This document shows positions 60,984-64,000 of a stretch of DNA of 64,000 nt, piece by piece (within the stretch, counting starts at the first letter, position 1; each line of letters begins with the position of its first letter). The notes below the pieces were generated by a model. That model was not told the origin of the DNA. It made no database searches and was given only the letters and a program-made list of their open reading frames with translations. Made by a program: the position numbers and the translations under genes. Location: positions 490,501 through 554,500 of the forward strand of contig NZ_RWJF01000001.1 in the NCBI RefSeq assembly GCF_003970925.1. The letters are read 5' to 3'. Source of the stretch: Sphingomonas ginkgonis. GTDB taxonomy: Bacteria > Pseudomonadota > Alphaproteobacteria > Sphingomonadales > Sphingomonadaceae.

Positions 60984-62009
60984 TCAGGCGACCACGCTGG
61001 ACCCGCGCACCTTCAGGCTAACCGGAAGCAGCCGCGTCGCCGCGCTGCCCTGCTCGACCGCCTCGATCAACGCCTCGACCAGCGCCTCGCCAGCCTTGCG
61101 CGCATCCTGTGCGACCGTGGTCAGCGACGGATGCGACAGTTTGGCTGCGGCGACATCGTCGAAGCCGACCACTGCTACGTCGTCCGGGACCTTGCGACCA
61201 AGCTCCTGCAGCGCCTGCATCGCGCCGATCGCGGCGAAGTCGCTGGTCGCGAAGATGGCGTCGAACTCGGCATCGTTGCGAAGCAGCTTGCGCACCGCGG
61301 CTGCGCCGGCTTCCTCGGTCGGGAGCGCATCGGCAGCGAGCTCGGGATCCGGCTCCAGTCCAAGCGCCCGGAGCGCCCGCGCATAGCCGTTGTATCGATC
61401 CAGAAACTCGGGCGCGGCGAGGCTGGCCGTGCCGATGAAGGCAATCCTCCGCCGGCCCTCGTCCAGAAGGTGGCGCGTCGCGTCATAGCCGCCCTGGTCA
61501 TTGTTCGACCCAATTGTCACGCCGAGCTCGCCCTGGCGCGGGCTGCCCCAGCGAACGAAATGGGTGCCCTGCTCGACCAATCGCTCGAGCCGCGGCTTGT
61601 ACTCGAGATAGTCGCCATAGCCGAGCAGGATGATCCCGTCGGCCTTGCGGCTGTCCTCATAGTCGACGTGCCAGTCGCCGGAGAGCTGCTGGAAGCTGAT
61701 CAGTAGGTCGTAACCGCGCGTCGCGCAGCGTCGGACCATCGATCCCAGCATCGACAGGTAAAAAGGGTTGATCAGCGTGTCGTCCGGAGTCGGGTCTTCG
61801 AAGAAGAGCAGCGCGAGCGTGCGGCTATGCTGCCGGCGCAGTCCGGAGGCGTTCTTGTCCACCGTGTAGTTGAGCTGGCGGGCCGCTTCGAACACGCGCG
61901 CGCGAGTTTCGGCGCTGACCGATGGATTCCCCGACAGCGCGCGCGAGACGGTGGGTTGCGACACGCCCGCAAGCGCCGCGATGTCGAACGACGTTGGCTT
62001 CCTCCCCAT
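60984..62009 (-). CDS. LacI family transcriptional regulator (LacI-2)
   Basis: A 341-residue LacI/GalR regulator. Helix-turn-helix TSFDIAALAGVSQPTVSRALSG, hinge (YTVDKNASGLRR), then the sugar-binding domain (INPFYLSMLGSMVRRCATRGYDLLISF, DAIFATSDFAAIGAMQAL, VAVVGFDDVAAAKLSHPSLTTV). The ATG of MGRKPTS is used. Divergent from TonB receptor 2 and followed by the MFS-MFS-GH31 operon; both flanks carry ATACGTAT. Confidence 0.92.
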   Translation of the reverse strand: MGRKPTSFDIAALAGVSQPTVSRALSGNPSVSAETRARVFEAARQLNYTVDKNASGLRRQHSRTLALLFFEDPTPDDTLINPFYLSMLGSMVRRCATRGYDLLISFQQLSGDWHVDYEDSRKADGIILLGYGDYLEYKPRLERLVEQGTHFVRWGSPRQGELGVTIGSNNDQGGYDATRHLLDEGRRRIAFIGTASLAAPEFLDRYNGYARALRALGLEPDPELAADALPTEEAGAAAVRKLLRNDAEFDAIFATSDFAAIGAMQALQELGRKVPDDVAVVGFDDVAAAKLSHPSLTTVAQDARKAGEALVEALIEAVEQGSAATRLLPVSLKVRGSSVVA

Positions 62010-62030
62010 GCGCGCAGCATAGGCAGGCTG

Positions 62031-62040
62031 AATACGTATG
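62031..62040. promoter_or_regulatory. Candidate operator AATACGTATG between LacI-2 and TonB receptor 2
   Basis: Shares the ATACGTAT core of the site before the MFS operon. It lies 22 bp before the LacI-2 ATG and 117 bp before TonB receptor 2, so it could serve autorepression and receptor control. Confidence 0.6.
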
Positions 62041-62156
62041 TATAGCGACCGGCCCGGTTCCCCAGCCGAAAAGCCTTGATAATCATGCACGTGAGAAGCG
62101 CGGGTTCGCCGTGCCAATGGCTCGTGGCCGATGCGGCCAGGGAGAGGGGATCAAGA

Positions 62157-64000
62157 ATGCTGACGAACAAGACGCGTATCGGCCTGGCGCTGGCCGTGAG
62201 CCCGATGGCGCTGATGGCGGCGACTCCGGCAGTGGCGCAGAGCACCACCGCGCCCGCCACGCCGCAGCCGACCGGGCCGCAGACCGGCGAGACTCCGGAC
62301 CAGACTCCGTCGCCGAGTGCGGCGCCCAAGGGTGCCGACAACACCGCCGAGAACAGCCCGGCGGACAATGCGATCGTCGTCACCGGCATCCGCGCGTCGC
62401 TCGCCGCGTCCGAGCGGATCAAGAAGAACAATCCGGTCATCGTCGAGGCGATCTCGGCCGAGGACATCGGCAAGCTTCCCGACGTGTCGATCGCCGACTC
62501 GCTGGCTCGCCTGCCCGGCGTGACCGCGCAGCGTCTCGAGGGCCGCGACCAGCGTCTCTCCATCCGCGGCCTCGGTCCGGACTTCGGCGTGACCCTCCTC
62601 AACGGTCGCGAGCAGGTCACCGTCGGCGACAACCGCGGCGTCGAATACGACCAGTATCCGTCGGAGTTCTTCCGCAACGTCGTCGTCTACAAGTCGGCCA
62701 ACGCTTCGGTCGTGCCGTCGGGCATTGCCGGCACGGTCGATCTCCGCACCCTTCGGCCGCTCAATGAGAAGCCGACCCTGGCCGTGCAGCTGCGCGGGCA
62801 GATGAACAGCCATAAGAGCCTCAACCCGGAGGTGAAGCGGACCGGCTATCGCGCGTCGGGCACTTATGTCGACCGCTTCGCGCACGACACGATCGGCGTT
62901 GCGATCGGCGTCTCGACCATGACCCAGCCGACGCAGAACGAGCGCTACAACGCTTGGGGCTTCCCGAACTCGACCGCGACCGGCGGCAACCTGCTGCTCG
63001 GCGGTGCCAAGCCCTATGTCGAGTCGAGCAAGCTGCAGCGGACCGGCGTGGTCGGCACGCTCGAGTTCAAGCCGAGCGATCGCTGGCACACCACGCTCGA
63101 CGTGCTCTACTCCAAGTTCAAGGAGACCCAGTACCTGCGCGGGATCGAGTTCCCGATCGCGCCGGACTGGGGTTCGAACGCCACCATCACCAACTACACT
63201 GCGTCGAACGGCCTGGTGACCGATGCGACGGTGAGTGGTGTGGTTGGGGTGGTCCGCAACGACTATAATCGCCGCAACGCCAATAATTTCTCTATCGGCT
63301 TCAACAACGTCGTGTCGCTGACCGACCGCGTCCGCTTCACCCTCGACGAGAGCTGGAGCCGCGCCAAGCGCACCGACTTCCTGCTCGAGAACTATACCGG
63401 CACCGGCTACAACCAGAGCGGCGCCAAGGACACGATCCACATCAGCCAGAACAGCGACGGCACGTTCGACATCGTCCCGACGCTCAACTACGGCAACGCG
63501 TCCAACCTCGTCATCACCGACCCGCGCGGCTGGGGCTACAACGGCACCGAGGCGGTGGTCCAGGCGGGCTTCCTCAACCGGCCGTCGTTCAAGGACGACC
63601 TGAAGTCGATCCGCGCCAGCCTCGACGGCGATCTCGACGGCTTCTTCAACAAGTGGGAAGTCGGCGCGGTCTACTCGCGGCGTTCGAAGACGTCGTCCTA
63701 TTCGTCGGCGTTCCTCTGCCCGAAGGACGGCAACCCGAGCTGCACCGTGTCGAGCGGCACCGCGCTGTCCGCCCCGATCCCGCAGGACGCAATCGTCGGG
63801 ACCGTTCCGCTCGCCTACCTTGGCGTGCCGAGCATGATCGCGCTCAACCCGCTCTACCTCTACAACAACGTCTATGACGCGGCGCCGGACAACCGGCCCG
63901 ACAGCCTGGCGCGCGACTACAACGTCACCGAGAAGGTGCTGACCGGCTACGCGCAGATCAACATCGACTCGCGTCTCGGCGCGATCCCGGTGACCGGCGC
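62157..64000 (+). CDS. TonB-dependent receptor 2, N-terminal part (runs off window)
   Basis: At least 614 residues, open to the window end. Signal peptide (ends PAVAQ, near residue 26), a Pro/Thr-rich spacer, TonB box AIVVTGIR, then a plug domain (AISAEDIGKLPDVSIADSLARLPGV, RLSIRGLGPDFGVTLLNGR, VVYKSANASVVPSGIAGTVDLRT) that defines the TIGR01782 Xanthomonas/Caulobacter receptor group, and the first barrel strands. Strong GGGAGAGGGG before the ATG. The family imports oligosaccharides; with LacI-2, GH31 and the SLC45-like transporter, an alpha-glucoside is likely. Confidence 0.9.
   Translation, partial: MLTNKTRIGLALAVSPMALMAATPAVAQSTTAPATPQPTGPQTGETPDQTPSPSAAPKGADNTAENSPADNAIVVTGIRASLAASERIKKNNPVIVEAISAEDIGKLPDVSIADSLARLPGVTAQRLEGRDQRLSIRGLGPDFGVTLLNGREQVTVGDNRGVEYDQYPSEFFRNVVVYKSANASVVPSGIAGTVDLRTLRPLNEKPTLAVQLRGQMNSHKSLNPEVKRTGYRASGTYVDRFAHDTIGVAIGVSTMTQPTQNERYNAWGFPNSTATGGNLLLGGAKPYVESSKLQRTGVVGTLEFKPSDRWHTTLDVLYSKFKETQYLRGIEFPIAPDWGSNATITNYTASNGLVTDATVSGVVGVVRNDYNRRNANNFSIGFNNVVSLTDRVRFTLDESWSRAKRTDFLLENYTGTGYNQSGAKDTIHISQNSDGTFDIVPTLNYGNASNLVITDPRGWGYNGTEAVVQAGFLNRPSFKDDLKSIRASLDGDLDGFFNKWEVGAVYSRRSKTSSYSSAFLCPKDGNPSCTVSSGTALSAPIPQDAIVGTVPLAYLGVPSMIALNPLYLYNNVYDAAPDNRPDSLARDYNVTEKVLTGYAQINIDSRLGAIPVTG

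Overview
This window reads as chromosomal DNA of a sphingomonad-like alphaproteobacterium. Support: high GC with many overlapping stop/start (ATGA/GTGA) junctions; a block of rnd-lptC-lptA-lptB-rpoN; a DivK-type response regulator; DUF3572; the PP_1105-type ATP-dependent DNA ligase; sugar-uptake loci pairing TonB receptors with tryptophan-halogenase-like and DUF6445 proteins; and GGAAC-N16/17-GTT promoters of the EcfG general-stress type. The species cannot be named from the sequence. No rRNA, tRNA, CRISPR array, transposase or prophage gene was seen.

Layout. 1-11.4 kb: the start of nadB (cut by the window edge) behind an ABC ATPase, a DUF4402 surface protein, a tight zinc-finger/TldD/DUF924/DUF2007 run, a rhodanese-like DUF442 protein, an exported M3 peptidase, RecQ, a HerA-like ATPase and an exported GH75 chitosanase-like protein. 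11.4-22.9 kb: an Atm1-type ABC exporter and a stress-flavoured set of small genes (SDR, PspC, an 11-residue-repeat lipoprotein, an exported peroxiredoxin, a YbhB/SSADH pair behind a consensus EcfG promoter) and several DUF genes. 23-31 kb: thiC with a TPP riboswitch and an in-frame palindromic repeat, an EF-hand protein, a double cold-shock-domain protein with a Gly-rich head, then RNase D, LPS transport and sigma-54. 31-43 kb: a six-gene minus-strand operon (DUF3572 to GNAT), divK, rpmG with a leader hairpin, a lone DNA ligase, three peptidase/amidohydrolase genes, and an SPFH/ribbon-helix-helix/membrane-protein trio.

43-64 kb is a carbohydrate-utilisation island and the most interesting part. 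It holds a tryptophan-halogenase-like flavoprotein, TonB receptor 1, DUF6445, GH43 with F5/8C and Fn3 domains, GH144-type glucanase with a LacI regulator, GH3, GH31, two MFS transporters, a second LacI regulator, and TonB receptor 2 (running off the window). Two operator types split the island. TGTAACCGGTTACA occurs twice before TonB receptor 1 and once between LacI-1/GH144 and GH3. ATACGTAT occurs before the MFS-MFS-GH31 operon and between LacI-2 and TonB receptor 2. I infer two neighbouring regulons: one for a beta-glucan-type oligosaccharide (GH144 plus GH3 suggests beta-1,2-glucan), and one for an alpha-glucoside (GH31 plus an SLC45-like transporter). In each, a receptor would bring sugar into the periplasm, exported hydrolases would cut it, and MFS carriers would import the products. 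The halogenase-like protein and DUF6445 have no established role in this and are the best lead to an undescribed function.
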